DNA of 64,000 bases from Nemophila menziesii. Lineage: Eukaryota; Streptophyta; Magnoliopsida; Boraginales; Hydrophyllaceae. Position numbers and translations under genes: made by a program. Positions 1 to 10,511 of the stretch are shown piece after piece. Location of the stretch: NCBI GenBank assembly GCA_029959085.1, contig JARWIR010000008.1, forward strand, positions 16,168,001-16,232,000, in the 5' to 3' direction. The notes beneath the pieces are model-generated. The model did no database searches and was not told where the DNA came from. It was given only the letters and a program-made list of their open reading frames with translations. How positions within the stretch are numbered: the stretch's first letter is position 1; each line of letters begins with the position of its first letter.

Positions 1-890
1 CGCACTCGAATCGCAAAACCTGAGACACTCGTTTTAGAGCTTAAGTTTGGGGTGGTGGGTTTCATCATTAGGGAATTTGGGAATTATCTTTGTGATTTTA
101 TTGATGATGAAATTGTTATTATTGTAACCCTTTGTCGGGGTAATAGTGAATGAAAAAGAAGCTACGAGCTAAATTTGCCAACAAGGGCATAAAGAAAAAG
201 AATATATATATGAAAAAAATAGTGTGATATCTCAACATCAAAAGAGAATCATAACTATACAAAAGAAAAATTGATGTGAAAAGAGAATATATATCTGGAC
301 CGGCAAAGTGGATCTTATATCATCAAAGGTTTTAATTGGGATTATTGGGGATGCACATTAAAAAGCATCAATAAATTGGGTGGAGTGAGAACATCTTCGA
401 GTGAAAACTCAAGCTCTAGGGCGATTCGTTGATGGCTAGTGAGGAGAGAGCCAAAAGCTCACTTTTCATTATCCAAATATACCACACCCGTCCTTAAGCC
501 AAGTTATAACCAAGACCTTAGGATTTTTAACTACTAGATGGAGAAACAATTGAGCTATTAGGTAGTAGGTAAGTGGACCATTGGATGCTTTATTTGGGAC
601 CTATGAACAACCTATAGCCATTAACCTGAACTAAGTTATCATCCTCTCCTTCTGGCATTGCGAAATTAATCTTAACTTGAATTTATGGATTGTTGATTAC
701 ATGTATATTAGGCATATTTGTGCATTATTTCTTGAGAATTACTACATGAGATTTTTTGGGATTTATGCTCTAGGATCATTCATTATATTTTTGTTCTTGT
801 TCTCCTCCGACTTCTTCTTGTTTATTTTGACTACCCTACTGTTCTTTACTTTTATTGTATCGGGACGATACAACTTTGAGTTGGGGGTCT
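1..890 (+). mobile_element. 3' internal end of a Ty3/gypsy-like LTR retrotransposon
   Basis: No conserved coding domain can be read here. I assign it to a retrotransposon because it abuts an LTR at 891, and the junction looks like a plus-strand primer site: a purine-rich GAGTTGGGGGTCT tract at 878-890. A second G-rich stretch (GTTTGGGGTGGTGGG, about 44-58) resembles the G-rich spacer common near the 3' end of plant gypsy elements. The rest of the element, including its 5' LTR, would lie left of the window. Assignment to gypsy is by similarity of the LTR to the copy at 48066, which is followed by a gypsy gag. Confidence 0.55.
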
Positions 891-2369
891 TGATGTTTCC
901 TAATTTGTGATAATAAAATATACTCATGAGACATCATTTTAGGCTTATTTATTAGTTTATAGGTTGATTTTAGCTTATTTTAGTGCACTTTCCTATTTTG
1001 GGTCTTGATTTGTAGAATTATTATTTTTTAGAGCATATTGGGTTTAATTGTTTATTTAGTGTGAAGCTTTAAAGATAATTATGGAGATTAATTAGAGTCC
1101 AAGTCAAAGATTACAACTTATGGAAAGAGATTTGCATGGAAATTGGAGATAAGGAAACAATTGCTAAAAAGATGGAAAAGGAAAAGCTGCATAAATCTAG
1201 GATTCTGCACACATGTCTAAAGATTGGTGTTTTTACCTAAGAAATAGGCAGAATTTGGTAATTTTCTTCTAAAGGGCCTAGATAATTCTGTTGCGATTCT
1301 TTTGGTATCTTGTGGAGCAAAATCCGACCAATAACGAAGAAGATACACTCAAAATAGCGCAGCAGTGTTTTCCTTACGAATTTGAGTTGGGCTAGGAGTC
1401 CATTACTTGAAGTTATCTCCACCAAACGAATTAGGTCAACCTCTACACTATAAATACAGCCTCTTAACAATCTTAAATCATCCTTGGTGAAACCTTAAAC
1501 CAAGAGGAAGCTTAGAACACAAGAGAGAAGTCTGGAAGGAGCTGTCATCAACAATGTCTTCTTCTACCTTTAGATTTGTAATTTCTTTCTTTTCTTGCAT
1601 GAACTAATTTTCTTTAGCTTGAGTTTTTGCATTAATGTATGAACCCTAGTTTTGATTGACATCGATCTAATTTGGGAATTCAATGTTTTAAATAGAATTA
1701 TACTTTTTATTCTCTGTTTATGTGTTTGGTTTTATATGCTGTGTTCTTGTGGACGGCCGCCATTAGAATTACCATCTAGTAATTAGGTCACCATTGACAA
1801 CGGTGTTTAATTGCATGTTTAGCACATAACGTCTAGTATTAGGTATGATCTGACAACCCAACCTAGCTAGATAATCACTATGGTTTAGTTCTTGTGACTA
1901 TTTACCCATTACAGGAAAAGTTTGCTTAGGAAGCCTTATTGACACAGGTAAATCCTATTTTAAACTACCGATAGCATATTGGGACCGATTAGGGAAATAC
2001 TACATAATTCACCCTTACATGTTTAGAACGGCAAAACTAGTGGGGATTACATGCTAATAACTTAAGCTATATTCTCATATCACTTCTCTTTCATATTTAA
2101 TTTTCTGTCTTTAAATTCTTAGTTAAGTTTAATTAATTAAAAAATCAAACGAAAATCTATTTGTCTTTACTTTTATTGCGTTTAGTTGTTCTAGCTTTAA
2201 TTTATTTGCACTTGGTATTTGCATAAGATTCTCCTAACCTCTGTAGTCTCTGCGGAACGAATCTTTATCTAAAACTTGCATACGATCTGTATACTTGCAG
2301 AACCGTGTAGTTTTAGGGTGTTTTTGCACTTTAATTATATCTTATTTTATCACACCCTAGGCACCACCA
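891..2369 (+). repeat. LTR 'A' (3' LTR of the element on the left)
   Basis: It starts TGATGTTTCC and ends in CACCACCA, a TG...CA pair. The bounds follow those proven by the target duplication of the copy at 24562. It shares long stretches with the LTRs at 24562 and 48066 (for example around GAGCATATTGGGTTTAATTG and CAATTATGGAG-like runs) and has a TATAAATA box at about 1449 that would mark the U3/R border. The first 46 bases can fold on themselves (TGATGTTTCC against GAGACATCA at 928-936). The right flank, from 2370, is LINE sequence. Confidence 0.75.
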
Positions 2370-4930
2370 AGACGGGACATAGATAGGTTGGAAAGCAGAC
2401 AAGTAACCAGATTTACATGAATAAGAACCATCCTTTGTGAAGGGCCAAATCCAATCATCATCTTGGGTGGTCCAATGGATATTGATAGAAGAAATAGTAG
2501 AGACCACATCAGGAGAGAATAATTGGTTTAACACTTCTAACTTCCAAGTTTTAGTCGGAGTATGAATAAGATCAGCTACAAACTTTGGGAAGTTAGGATC
2601 CTCAGAGTAGTTACCTGGTTTATCAATAAGCTGACCAGTCCAGTTATCTTCGCAAATCAGAGTATTATGACCATCGCCTACAACTTTAACTAGATTAGGT
2701 TTGAGGAAATCACAACCTTTACGAATGTTGTTCCAAATCCATGATCTCTTCTTAATATCACCAGTATCAAGCATATCTTTCCCAGGGAAATAGACCCCTT
2801 TAAGGACTTGAAAAACCAGTGATGAGGGGCGCATAAGAATGGACCAAGCCTGCGTCGCAAGGAGGGTTAAGTTAAAAGTTTCAAGATTTGTAATGCCAAG
2901 ACACCAAATTCTTTGGGGGAAGAGATTCTATTCCAATTAATCCAATGGATGCCACGATCTTCCTCATTACCTCAAAGAAAATGGCAAGTAAGGGAATTTA
3001 TTATCTTGATAACCCCTTTGGGTAGAGCTAAAAGGGACATAAAATAGGTAGGGAAGGCATGGATAATAGACGAGATGAGGACAGCCTTCCCTACCATTGA
3101 CAACAAGGATTTTTTCCACCCACTAAGCTTAGAAGCAATCTTTGCAATTAAAGAATCCATGGCTTTAGTTTTAGAATTACCCCATTCCGTGGGTAAGCCT
3201 AAATAAAGCCCTAAATCTTCTGAGATAGGCATACGGAAGGCTTCAGAAATTAACAATCTCATAGAATCCGGGCAATTAGGGCTTAAGAAAATGGATGATT
3301 TGTTAAGGTTAATGGTAAGACCAGAGGCAAAGCAGAATTTATAAAGAAGTTCTTTAAAAGCATGAATTTCCAATACTGAATTCCAAAGAAAAAAGATTGA
3401 GTCATCAGCAAAAAGAAGATGATGGATAATAACGTTAGAGACGATGGTAAAAAGGTAGGGGGAAAGGGGGTCCCCTTGACGAAGACCTCTGGATGGTTTA
3501 AAAGAGCCTACCTTTTGACCATTAACCAAAACATTAAAGGTAACAGAATTTACACATTCTTGAATAAACGAGATCCAATTGGCATTGAATCCCATTCTCT
3601 GAAGTATAGCAATTAGGAAAGGCCAGCTAACTCTGTCGTAGGCCTTGTGGATATCAACCTTTATGATGGAGTAGCTGTCTTTAGAGGTCTTCCTAAGGTG
3701 CTTTAGCTTGTGTAGAACATCATGAACTATAATTATGTTGTCTTGGATGAGTCTACCCTTAATAAAAGCAGATTAGGCAGGGGAGATAATACTAGGGATA
3801 ATACGAGCAAGCCTAAGAACCATTACTTTGGAAAATTTTATAAAGGAAGTTGGTACAAGATATAGGTCTATATTGTCCAATTTTTTGAGGATGTTTGCGT
3901 TTAGGAATAAGGACAATATTAGTATCACTGATGGAACCTAAGGGGATTGAACCAGACAGCACCCCATTACAGATGGAAAGGATATCATCTTTAAGAAGAT
4001 CCCAAAACTTCCTGAAGAAAGAACCTGGGAATCCATCAGGCCCAGGGGATTTAGAAGCCCCTAATTGCCAAGTGGCACTTTTAAGCTCAGAAGGGGTGAT
4101 TGGGGACATAAGCATTTCATTCTGGGAAAGAGAAATGCATGGATTCACATTTTGAATAATAGGATCAATCAACCTAGGCCCTTAATCTGAATATAAATCT
4201 TTGAAAAACCCCACAACATGGTCATTAAGCTCGGATGGGTTAGTAGTCCAAGATTCATCATCTTTTAACAGGGAAATCCTTCTATTAGAAGCTCTCCTCA
4301 ATCGAGTGGAAAGATGAAAGAATTTAGAATTCCTATCCCCTACTTTAAGCCAAAGCTCTCTAGATCTAGTGGCCCAATATTTCTCTTCAAGGGACCAAAA
4401 AAACTCAATCTCTTTGGAAATTGAGGAGAATTGTTCTTGAGAAGAGATAGAGAGGCCCGTAGGATTGGATTGCATGAGGGCTTCGAGTTTTTTTTGACAG
4501 AAGGTTAATAATAGAAGCATTATTTTTAAGGTTCACTTTTTTCCATCTCAGAATGGTTTTTTTACACTTAAAAGCCTCTTAGGAAACCTAGACGAAGGAG
4601 GGCCAGAAAAATTACAGGAAGCAGTGAGACAACTCTTAATGGCTACTGAGCACGAATCTATGTCCAGCCAAGTGGGATCAAGTTTGAACGCAGGTTTAGG
4701 GATAACTAAAGGAGGATCATCCCAATAGAGGACCATTGGAGAATGATCAGAGCCAATAGGGGTAAAGTTTTGGATCCAAGCATCAGGGAACAAATCAAAC
4801 CAAGTAGCTAACCCTAGACCTCGGTCAAGTTTTTGAAGGATCAAGTTATCTTCACTACGATTATTCCGTTTAGGTGAAGGCCTTAGATGGGATTTCAATA
4901 GACTCGTATTGTTTTCAATAGAATCACAGA
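2370..4930 (-). pseudogene. Decayed L1-like LINE ORF2 (endonuclease and reverse transcriptase)
   Basis: Read on the minus strand the order is typical of plant L1 ORF2. The C-terminal half of the endonuclease lies at 4548-4898 (LDRGLG...WFDLFPDA...GSDHSPM). A linker ending FFKDLYSD follows at 4182-4520, then RT fingers with PDGFPGSFFRKFW at 3813-4172, VDIHKAYDRVSW near 3620-3660, and RGLRQGDPLSPYLF and FADDSIFF at 2972-3595. The thumb/connection region is at 2372-2834. Several stops and frameshifts break it. Between SNV and IHHLLFADD about 25 residues usual for the family are missing. It ends abruptly at the LTR before the zinc-binding (zf-RVT) and RNase H parts, which fits insertion of the LTR element into the LINE. 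The 5' end is also lost. Confidence 0.85.
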
Positions 4931-5520
4931 TTCATGGAATCAATGATTTCCCAAGCCAATTTTCACTACAATCTATAGATGTCAAAGTGCCACGAGCACA
5001 TAGAAAAATTAAGTACACCAAACTATATATTAATATCAGATAAATACCACTTTTGCTCCCTGGTTTTTCACGCGTTTGACAAATTGCCGCCCATTGTTTA
5101 AAATGCGACTGGATACCCCCTAATTTTTGTTTTCGTGACCTGTTGCCCCTTACTAACGTTTTCCGTCCAATTCCGCCGTTAAGTGTGACGTGGAACATCC
5201 ACGTCAGCTTTTTTATTATTTTTTATTCCTAATCCTAATTAATCAATTAATTAAAGGGTAAAATAGGTTTTTAATAATTGTTTTAATATTATTAATAAAA
5301 ATAAAAAATAAAACACCCCCCACTCCCCACCCCACCCGGAACCCCCCATCTTCTTCTTTTTCTTCCCCGACTTTTGTTTCTTCAAAAAAAAAACTCAAGC
5401 AAATAAACGTTGACGAAGAAGCTCAGGCGAGTGGAACAAAATGGTTTTAACTCCTAAATGAAACCATACAACATAGTATGAAGAAGAAGCTAGTGAGTCT
5501 TTCATAATCTGAGGATTCTG

Positions 5521-6034
5521 TTACTGAGTTATTAAGGCCTGACGCCTTCTTCTCCATCTCAGGATCTCAACAAGAACAGAACTTCCAGTAATCGCAACAC
5601 CTATCACAGCAAAAGTTGCAAGGAGAATTGATAAAACTACTTGCACACGAATCTGCAAATGAAAAAAATCAATAATCCTATCAAGGTCATTTCTATCCAT
5701 TACTAGTACCATTATAAACTTCCTTGATTGTGCATCAAATTACATAACACATGTATCTTGACTCAAAATGAAATTGTTTCTTACCAAGTTGTAGAAGATA
5801 TGCGCAAAGAGAACCACAAGGAAAAATTGGATTGATGCGTAAATCCAAACATAGTTGCTTTTCACTGTACATTTATAAGAAATCATTAAAGAAAATAAAT
5901 TTCATAAGATCAACAAAATTCATCTAGTATAACAATTTCATACCCATTGTTGAAGATGTCATTGATGCAAGGAGAGCGAGTACACACGAGAATGGAAGTG
6001 ATATTGAAATTGCTTCAGTACCCATTTTTGTAAC
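5521..6034 (-). pseudogene. Captured 3' exons of a multi-pass membrane protein gene
   Basis: Three exons join in frame with GT-AG borders: 5944-6034, 5785-5864 and 5521-5652 (minus strand, stop TAA at 5521-5523). Together they encode about 100 residues, with hydrophobic segments ISLPFSCVLALLASM, WIYASIQFFLVVLFAH and VVLSILLATFAVIGVAI, then a basic tail EILRWRRRRQAL. The first exon begins at an acceptor (TATACAG), so the N-terminal part of the gene was not captured here. I do not recognise the parent protein. The piece sits in the loop of the fold-back element; the intact introns show capture at the DNA level, not from mRNA. Confidence 0.65.
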
Positions 6035-6060
6035 CTGTATATATACCTAAATACATATTA

Positions 6061-6216
6061 ATGGACTCGAATAATGATAATTCTACTACTAGACCACTTG
6101 TTGGAAAGGCTGCAAGAATTGCAGCATCTGTATCTGGTCTTGTTATTGGATCGATTCTTAATGGAATCACTAGCTTCTTCCTCATACTATGTTGTATGGT
6201 TTCATTTAGGAGTTAA
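6061..6216 (+). pseudogene. Small ORF running from loop into right arm of the fold-back element
   Basis: An ATG at 6061 opens a 51-codon frame, MDSNNDNSTTRPLVGKAARI... continuing to a hydrophobic stretch (LVIGSIL...FFLILCCM) and a stop at 6214-6216. Its last third lies in the right arm and is repeated, inverted, in the left arm (about 5450-5499). It diverges from the captured exons at 5521-6034, with 26 bp between them. It looks like another captured exon (first exon of a membrane protein, perhaps of the same donor gene); whether it is expressed is unknown. Confidence 0.4.
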
Positions 6217-6658
6217 GACCATTTTGTTCCACTCGCCTGAGCTTCTTCGTCAACGTTTATTTGCTTGAGTTTTTTTTGGAAGAAACAGAAGTCGGGGAAG
6301 AAGAAGAAGATGGGGAAGACGAAGAAGAGGGGAAGGGGGTTTCCGGGTGGGGTGGGGAGTGGGGGGGTGGGGTGGGGTGGGGGTGGGGTTGGGGGTGTTT
6401 TATTTTATTATTATTAATAATATTAAAACAATTATTAAAACCCTATTTTACCCTTTAATTAATTGAGTAATTAGGATTAGGAAAAAAAACTGACATGGAT
6501 GTTCCACGTCACACTTAACGGCAGAATTGGACGGAAAACGTTAGTAGGGGCAACGGGTCACGAAAACAAAAATTAGGGGTTATCTAGTTGCATTTTAAAC
6601 AATGGGCGGCAATCTGTCAAACGCGTGAAAAACCAGGAGACAAAAGTGGTATTTACTC

Positions 6659-6945
6659 TTAATATAATGTATGTCACAAATTAGATTTATAAACAGTCCA
6701 TGGTATAAATTTAATGAAATGGAAAAATGAGGAGCAAAATTATTCAAAAATACTTAGCACATATAGAAATATAGAAAAGTGCATACCTAAAAATTAGTTT
6801 CTAATTAACTAATTTGCAAAAACATCTATTTCTAAATAAAATGATATGATCAAACTTAATAATAAGTGAAAACAATAATGCTCATTTTAGTAGTTTAAAT
6901 TTTTTTTAGAAAATAAAAAGGTAGTATAATACTAAGTAATGTTAA
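6659..6945. other. AT-rich spacer, no feature seen
   Basis: No coding frame, inverted repeat or known element end was seen here. It separates the fold-back element from a SINE-like repeat. Confidence 0.5.
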
Positions 6946-7060
6946 CGAGTTGAGGTTATCTTAACTGGTTAGAGTCTTGGTTCTCTTTTTAACCAATATA
7001 AGTTCAAAATGAGACAATGACTCCGTGTCTTTTGTTATAAAAATAAATTAAGTAATATTA
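6946..7060 (+). repeat. SINE-like repeat (tRNA-derived head), copy 1
   Basis: TTATCTTAACTGGTTAGAGTCTTGGTTCTC matches an RNA polymerase III A-box layout, and ATAAGTTCAAAATGAG about 35 bp later is a decayed B box. A second copy with the same head lies at 40880. The tail is A/T-rich. Not a tRNA gene: the arms do not pair. Confidence 0.5.
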
Positions 7061-7083
7061 GATATTATATATAAATTTATCAT

Positions 7084-7777
7084 TGTTGGATTTGATTCTT
7101 AAATACCGTTGGTTCAGATTCTTAAAGATGTGAAACAATGCAATAAAATAATTCAGATTAACTTACCAAAAATGGAGTTAAAATTCAAATTATCGAGGCC
7201 TGATCGTGATCAGTTTCCTTAAGACTTTATTGCTCTGCACTGGTGCTCACGGTTCACGGAAACAGCCTCCCAGGATACAACGGTAGGATCTTCTCTGTAG
7301 AAGCACTTCAAACGGAGAAGAACAAACAAACCAAATAAACCTCTTGAACTCTCTAGTTTTTAGAATGCAAAGATATGATTCTGTATGTGCAAAATTCGTT
7401 GTTTAAAAGTGATGCAGGCCTGCCCTGTTTATAGGATTTGAAAAGGTGGACAATCAACCTTTCAAGGAGGAAGGTGACTTTTCAACATAGGAGCCATTTG
7501 ATTAAGCTTTAACACCAAACTAAACAATGCGCCGCTCTAGTGGTAACGACTCTTCATACTAGGTCACAGGTTTGACTCTTGTGAACCGTTGCAACTTTTT
7601 TTTGAGCATTTTATATTTTTTTTCTCCATATATTAACACTCAATTTCTTATTCACTTCTCAATGGTTTTAACCAAGTGAATATATCACGTTAATCACCAC
7701 AAATAGACTAACGCCTGAGTTAGAGTCTTATATAAAACATGGTCTTCACTTGGGGCAAAAAACCCAATTGACCAACA
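7084..7777 (-). repeat. copia-type LTR 'J'
   Basis: It is bounded by TGTTGG (7084) and CCAACA (7772-7777), which are mutually inverted. On the minus strand it starts TGTTGGTCAATTGGG, immediately preceded by the polypurine tract ATGTGGGGGAT (complement of 7778-7788). That makes it the 3' LTR of a minus-strand element whose remains lie at 7778-8620. A minus-strand TATAAACA box sits near 7427-7434. A SINE-like repeat is inserted inside it. Confidence 0.75.
7526..7625 (+). repeat. SINE-like insertion within LTR 'J'
   Basis: GCGCCGCTCTAGTGGTAACG resembles an A box, and CACAGGTTTGACTCTTG at the usual distance resembles a B box (GGTTCGANTCC type). A T-run follows (CAACTTTTTTTTGAGC). This is typical of tRNA-derived plant SINEs. 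It interrupts an otherwise LTR-like stretch. Family not identified. Confidence 0.5.
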
Positions 7778-8347
7778 ATCCCCCACATGAATGGAAATTG
7801 ACTAACCAACAAACATGCAAAAAGAATGCTAAAATGAGAAAGTTCAAATAGAGAGACATTACATAAGGATAGGTAGCTTTTGGGATTTGAACCTTTCATA
7901 GTGAAAACTATCGGATTTACTTGCCAACTAGTGAACGCGATTTCTTGAACTGTTCAGCGTTTTGTGGAAACCAAAATAATAGAGTTCACATAATATTTCT
8001 CTAAAGTCATTTGGTTCTCAGTTGTATTTATTTCGGCCCTGAACAACTCCTGGTATTCATGAGTACTCTCAATGATTCAGCCTTTGGGAATTCTCGATGG
8101 AGCAGCCACACTCCTAACTCATATAGGTGATTGCTTATTAAGAGTATCCTGTAATACCCCACTTGGAATCTTCAAGCTATAAGAATCATTAAAATCTATG
8201 CTTATACTAAATCTCCTTCAGGTGCACTGTCTACTTGTCATAAAAATAAGTAAGGGAATAACCCCCACAGTGTCGTTCAAGTTGCACTTTACATAATTTA
8301 GTTTTACCTTTGAACCTAGTTCTTGGGATCTCCAGTCATATAGGTAG
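7778..8347 (-). mobile_element. Non-coding remains of the copia internal region
   Basis: This lies between the polypurine tract and the RT fragment. No integrase or RNase H motif could be read. The short distance shows that most of the internal region is deleted or rearranged. Confidence 0.4.
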
Positions 8348-8620
8348 GGTATCTTCCTTACCTAGTTATACCTTTATTTATAGCTGCTATGGCTATTAAC
8401 ATTCTAATGGATGTTATTCTCGTTACTAGTGAATATGTGTCAAAATAGTCAAGGCCATCCTTTTGTCTGTAGCCCTTGACTACCAGTCTTGCCTTGTACT
8501 TATCGATTGATCCATCAGCTTTCATCTTTCTCTTGAAATCCATTTACACCCTAAGGGTTTATTTCCAGGAGGAAGATCCACCAGTTCCCATGTACATGGA
8601 TGCTTTGGATCACCAAGATA
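8348..8620 (-). pseudogene. Ty1/copia reverse transcriptase fragment
   Basis: The minus strand reads WELVDLPPGNKPLGCKW, then FKRKMKADGSIDKYKARLVV, then YFDTYSLVTRITSIRML, the hallmark start of the copia RT (RVT_2) domain. One T is missing between the W and F codons near 8541, giving a frameshift. The catalytic part (MDVKTAFLNG onward, YVDD) is absent. It belongs with LTR 'J' in orientation. Confidence 0.8.
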
Positions 8621-8629
8621 AGGAGGAGA

Positions 8630-9896
8630 AGTGAGAATTAAAGTCTTAGATCAAGCGGATGAGTCAAAAGCAAGAAAAGATTTCCCAAAGAGTTGACTAA
8701 AAGAGCTGAAAATCTAGAAAGCTGTTAAAAAGTGCTGTTTTTGAGCCACTTAGCCATTGATTCAGCCTTGAATCCCTCAAATAAGGAAGCTTCTTTTTTG
8801 AGTTAGGAAGATTTTGGGACTGTAATCAAGTGATTTGGAGTTGAGACGCAAAAGTTACAGTCGTTTTACTAACAGTTGTACATCAGTTACGGGATTTCTT
8901 ATTTGGATTTGGGCTTTTATTCATTTAACCTAATCCTTTTAAGTAAATAGCCCAATTTGATTCCTCCGTTATAAATAGGACTTTAGACCTCATTATTCAG
9001 CACCTCTCATTTTATTCTTCAAATTAAATCATCCTCAGAGAGAGCGTCAAGAGGCAGAAGCAAGAACACGAGTTGGAGAATCTTATTTCCTCCAACTACA
9101 GTCATATTCAATCCTTCAATTAGATTATTCATTTCATTTCTGTAATTGAATATGAGTTCTGCTTATTTTATTTCAGTTTTTAATTTCATTTTGAGCTAAA
9201 CATATTAGTGCTTGAGAATCGCAATAAAGGGATGAACTCTAATTAATTTCTTATTGTTTCTGAATTTGGGATTTCCATAATTTAAATTGAATTGGGTATT
9301 TTATATTGGCTTTTATTTTATGATTATTTTACTATTTCTTTTAGGAACAACTAGAAATAGGTGTTAGTAATCGGGCTATTCACTTAGTGAAAAAGTGATC
9401 ATCTAACGGGGGGTTTGATTATGGACTTAGATAAATATCCGTGTAATGTTCGTTATTGACCGACAGACTCAACTAGTTACATAGCCAAAGAGGTAAAAGC
9501 GTCACATCCAAAGAGTTATATTCGCCCATACAGGTGTTTATAGTACTTTAGGATAGCTCCTACGTCCACTCGACAGGGGGCTAGGAGATTTAGAATCCCG
9601 ACTAGTATTAAAATACCGATTCTACCCTTAAATAAAAGCATTAATTAAATTTACTAGGTGGACCCCTTGCGAGACTCAAGTACTCTTCTCATTCTTGCCT
9701 CTACTCATATTTATTTTACTTGCGCCCATTGACTTGCATTGTTTAATTTAGCACTTCAATTATTTGCGTCTTAGTTTCACATCTATCCCTGAGATCGAAA
9801 ACCCGTTTATCAGATATTACTTGGACGACCTGTACACTTGTGGTATGTGTCCCTCCTTTTTAGGGGTGTGATTTTATCACACACCAGGAGACACCA
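8630..9896 (+). repeat. Partial LTR 'D', relative of LTR 'E'
   Basis: The right end (TGATTTTATCACACACCAGGAGACACCA, split as TTTATCACACACC plus GGAGACACCA) matches the ends of LTRs A, B, C and E. A TATAAATA box lies at 8970-8977. The middle is closer to the LTR at 28220-29805 than to A, B or C. No TGATGTCTCC start was found, so the 5' part is missing or diverged and the left limit is approximate. Confidence 0.6.
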
Positions 9897-10511
9897 AGGC
9901 GTCATCGTTTTGGCTAGAATTGCCCTTGTGAAATAGGTTAAACCAATCGCTGGGGTGAAACTTAACATAGATAGGAGGTTGATGCTTGGCTCCAACCGGG
10001 CAAGCGTGAATGGTCTCTTTCAGGATAATAAAAGGTCCTACTTAGGCGGCTTCGTGGGGTTGTGTACGGTTAATTCAAAATTTCAGGCAGAACTCCTTGC
10101 CCTACATCACAGGTTAGTCATGGTGGTTAATCACATATATATATATTATGGTATTCATCGATACCGATTTGCTAGAGTTACACGCGCTAGTGAATTACGG
10201 TGGGAACAATGGAGATTGGCTGATGAAGTACTAAGGGATTGTCATGTTATCTTTACGAGTAACTCTCACTTCGAGTTTTGTCATGTGTATAAAGAGGCTA
10301 ATTATTGTGCTGATTGGTTAGCAAAGTTTGGAGTGGCCTCGAATATTGACCCGACTTCATACATAGATACTCACTCCGAAGGGACTGTGGAAGCACCTTA
10401 CTTGAGATAATAGTGGGTGGTTCACACCAAGAACTATTCTGAGCGCTCATACGGGAGCTTAGTAAGTTTAACTTACTGGTCTTAGTCTAAGGCCCCAGAT
10501 GTACCCAAAAA
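9897..10511 (+). pseudogene. LINE 3' end: RNase H domain and poly(A)
   Basis: The frame 9955-10410 encodes KLNIDRRLMLGSNRASVNGLF...NKRSYLGGF...FQAELLALHHRLVM...FCHVYKEANYCADWLAKFG. This is the RNase H (RVT_3) domain found at the C terminus of many plant LINE ORF2 proteins. The first catalytic Asp region (NID) and the A-E-L helix are visible; the third acidic block is scrambled. About 90 bp of 3' UTR ends CCCAGATGTACCC followed by an A-run at 10504-10511, as in L1-type tails. The upstream RT is missing; LTR 'D' borders it. Confidence 0.75.

Larger units (their letters stand above)
5037..6658. mobile_element. Fold-back (Pack-MULE-like) element with captured gene fragments
   Basis: The arms 5037-about 5499 and about 6165-6658 are inverted copies of each other, close to 0.5 kb each. 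Features in both arms include the ends ATAAATACCACTTTTG, a CGTTTGACA-type block, the TTCCGTCCAATT block, a CACGTCA box and a C/G-rich tract. TTAATAT flanks both sides (5030-5036 and 6659-6665), a possible 7-bp target duplication. The loop carries pieces of host genes with splice signals. No transposase is present, so it would be non-autonomous. Long TIRs plus captured exons suggest a Mutator-like (Pack-MULE) origin, but the duplication is not the 9 bp typical of MULEs, so the superfamily is uncertain. Confidence 0.8.

Noticed and set aside
677..910. 77-codon hydrophobic frame before LTR 'A'
   Set aside because: It opens without an ATG at its first codon, is hydrophobic because of T-rich composition, and runs into the LTR. 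No env-like or other domain is visible.
2331..2375. C-terminal residues of the LINE frame (…WWCLGCDKIRYN)
   Set aside because: These codons are antisense LTR sequence (TTATCACACCCTAGG); the LINE stops at the LTR border.
6261..6458. 65-codon Glu/Gly-rich frame
   Set aside because: Low-complexity translation of the GA- and G-rich right arm of the fold-back element.
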